A stretch of DNA of 5,082 nt from Agromyces sp. (lineage in GTDB: Bacteria; Actinomycetota; Actinomycetes; Actinomycetales; Microbacteriaceae): assembly GCA_031178025.1 (NCBI GenBank), contig JAPSJU010000169.1:1-5082 (forward strand), given 5' to 3'. The position numbers were made by a program, and so were the translations under genes. How positions within the stretch are numbered: the stretch's first letter is position 1; each line of letters starts with the position of its first letter. This document shows positions 4,696-5,082 of this stretch, piece after piece. The notes beneath the pieces are model-generated. The model saw only the letters and a list, made by a program, of their open reading frames with translations, did not search any database and was not told where the DNA came from.

Positions 4696-5082
4696 CCATC
4701 GCAACGGATGCCGCGGGCGCCGTGCCCGCCGCCGACACCCGAGCCCCGATCCTCCGGGCCCGACGGCTCGTCAAGACGTTCGGACGCGTCGTCGGCCTCG
4801 ACGGGGTGAGCCTCGAGCTCTACCCGGGCGAGGTGCTCGCCATCATCGGCGACAACGGTGCCGGCAAGTCGACGCTCATCAAGTGCCTCACGGGCGCAGA
4901 GATCCCCGACGAGGGCGAGATCTTCCTCGACGGCAGGCCGGTGCACTTCAAGCGGCCGCAGGACGCGCGGGCCGCCGGCATCGAGACCGTGTACCAGAAC
5001 CTCGCCGTGTCGCCGGCGCTCGACGTCGCGGCGAACCTCTTCCTCGGCCGCGAGGAGCGGAAGAAGGGCGTGCTCGGCTCGG
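4692..5082 (+). CDS. frcA: Sugar ABC transporter ATP-binding protein (FrcA-like), 3' end beyond window
   Basis: The visible 130 residues are the N-terminal part of an ABC ATPase that powers the importer on the cytoplasmic face. After a 17-residue polar leader, the domain starts at PILRARRLVKTFG (19-31). The Walker A loop is GDNGAGKST (53-61) with Lys59 and Thr61 at nucleotide-binding positions. The Q-loop glutamine is Gln102 in TVYQNLAVSPAL (99-110), followed by NLFLGRE (115-121). The signature, Walker B and switch histidine lie beyond the edge. GDNGAGKST, GIETVYQNLA and LFLGRE resemble FrcA, a single-domain ATPase of about 260 residues. Whether this one is single or a double-domain RbsA-type protein cannot be seen here. 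The ATG overlaps the frcC stop (ATGA), with GAAAGG 7 bases upstream. Substrate assignment follows the cluster. Confidence 0.92.
   Translation, partial: MTIATDAAGAVPAADTRAPILRARRLVKTFGRVVGLDGVSLELYPGEVLAIIGDNGAGKSTLIKCLTGAEIPDEGEIFLDGRPVHFKRPQDARAAGIETVYQNLAVSPALDVAANLFLGREERKKGVLGS

Noticed and set aside
3352..4704. Long open frame on the minus strand antisense to frcC and the end of frcB (about 450 codons)
   Set aside because: Its product is a low-complexity string rich in Arg, Asp, Glu, His and Gly, typical of antisense frames in GC-rich DNA. The plus-strand proteins are clear family members.
1..5082. CRISPR arrays, tRNA or rRNA genes, insertion sequences or phage features
   Set aside because: No regularly spaced repeats, cloverleaf structures, transposase-like proteins or terminal repeats were seen on either strand.

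Overview
The window is very GC-rich, uses GTG as well as ATG starts, and carries a lipoprotein-type solute-binding protein. This points to a high-GC Gram-positive actinobacterium. The protein style and the frequent word GGATGC/GCATCC suggest Microbacteriaceae, but that is an impression and was not searched. The locus is a sugar uptake island: a CUT2-class ABC importer most like the fructose (Frc) type, facing a LacI-family repressor and a PfkB-family sugar kinase.

Layout, left to right. Positions 1-294 hold no complete gene. They contain the probable first codons of a leftward gene (ATG at 7..5), a 14-bp operator at 49-62, an inverted repeat at 83-103, and two hairpins behind the kinase gene. 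On the minus strand lie the PfkB kinase (295-1257) and, 4 bases upstream of it, the LacI regulator (1262-2320), which read as one operon. The divergent control region spans about 2306-2438. On the plus strand follow the binding protein frcB (2439-3530), a 121-bp gap with two hairpins, the permease frcC (3652-4695), and the ATPase frcA, which overlaps frcC by 4 bases (ATGA) and runs off the right edge after 130 codons.

How it works together. The lipoprotein FrcB would capture a sugar (fructose by family resemblance) outside the membrane. FrcC and FrcA would move it inward at the cost of ATP, and the PfkB kinase would phosphorylate it. The repressor would sense the sugar and release DNA.

The most informative signal is regulatory. 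The 14-bp near-palindrome TGACAYCGTTGTCA occurs three times: before frcB, over the start codon of lacI, and 41 bases before the putative leftward gene at the window's left edge. Each has the central CpG typical of LacI-family operators. The frcB and left-edge copies are identical and sit at almost the same distance from their start codons (40 and 41 bases). This predicts an autoregulated local regulon with an unseen third member to the left. No undescribed enzyme or defence system is visible; the genes themselves are ordinary for this transporter class.
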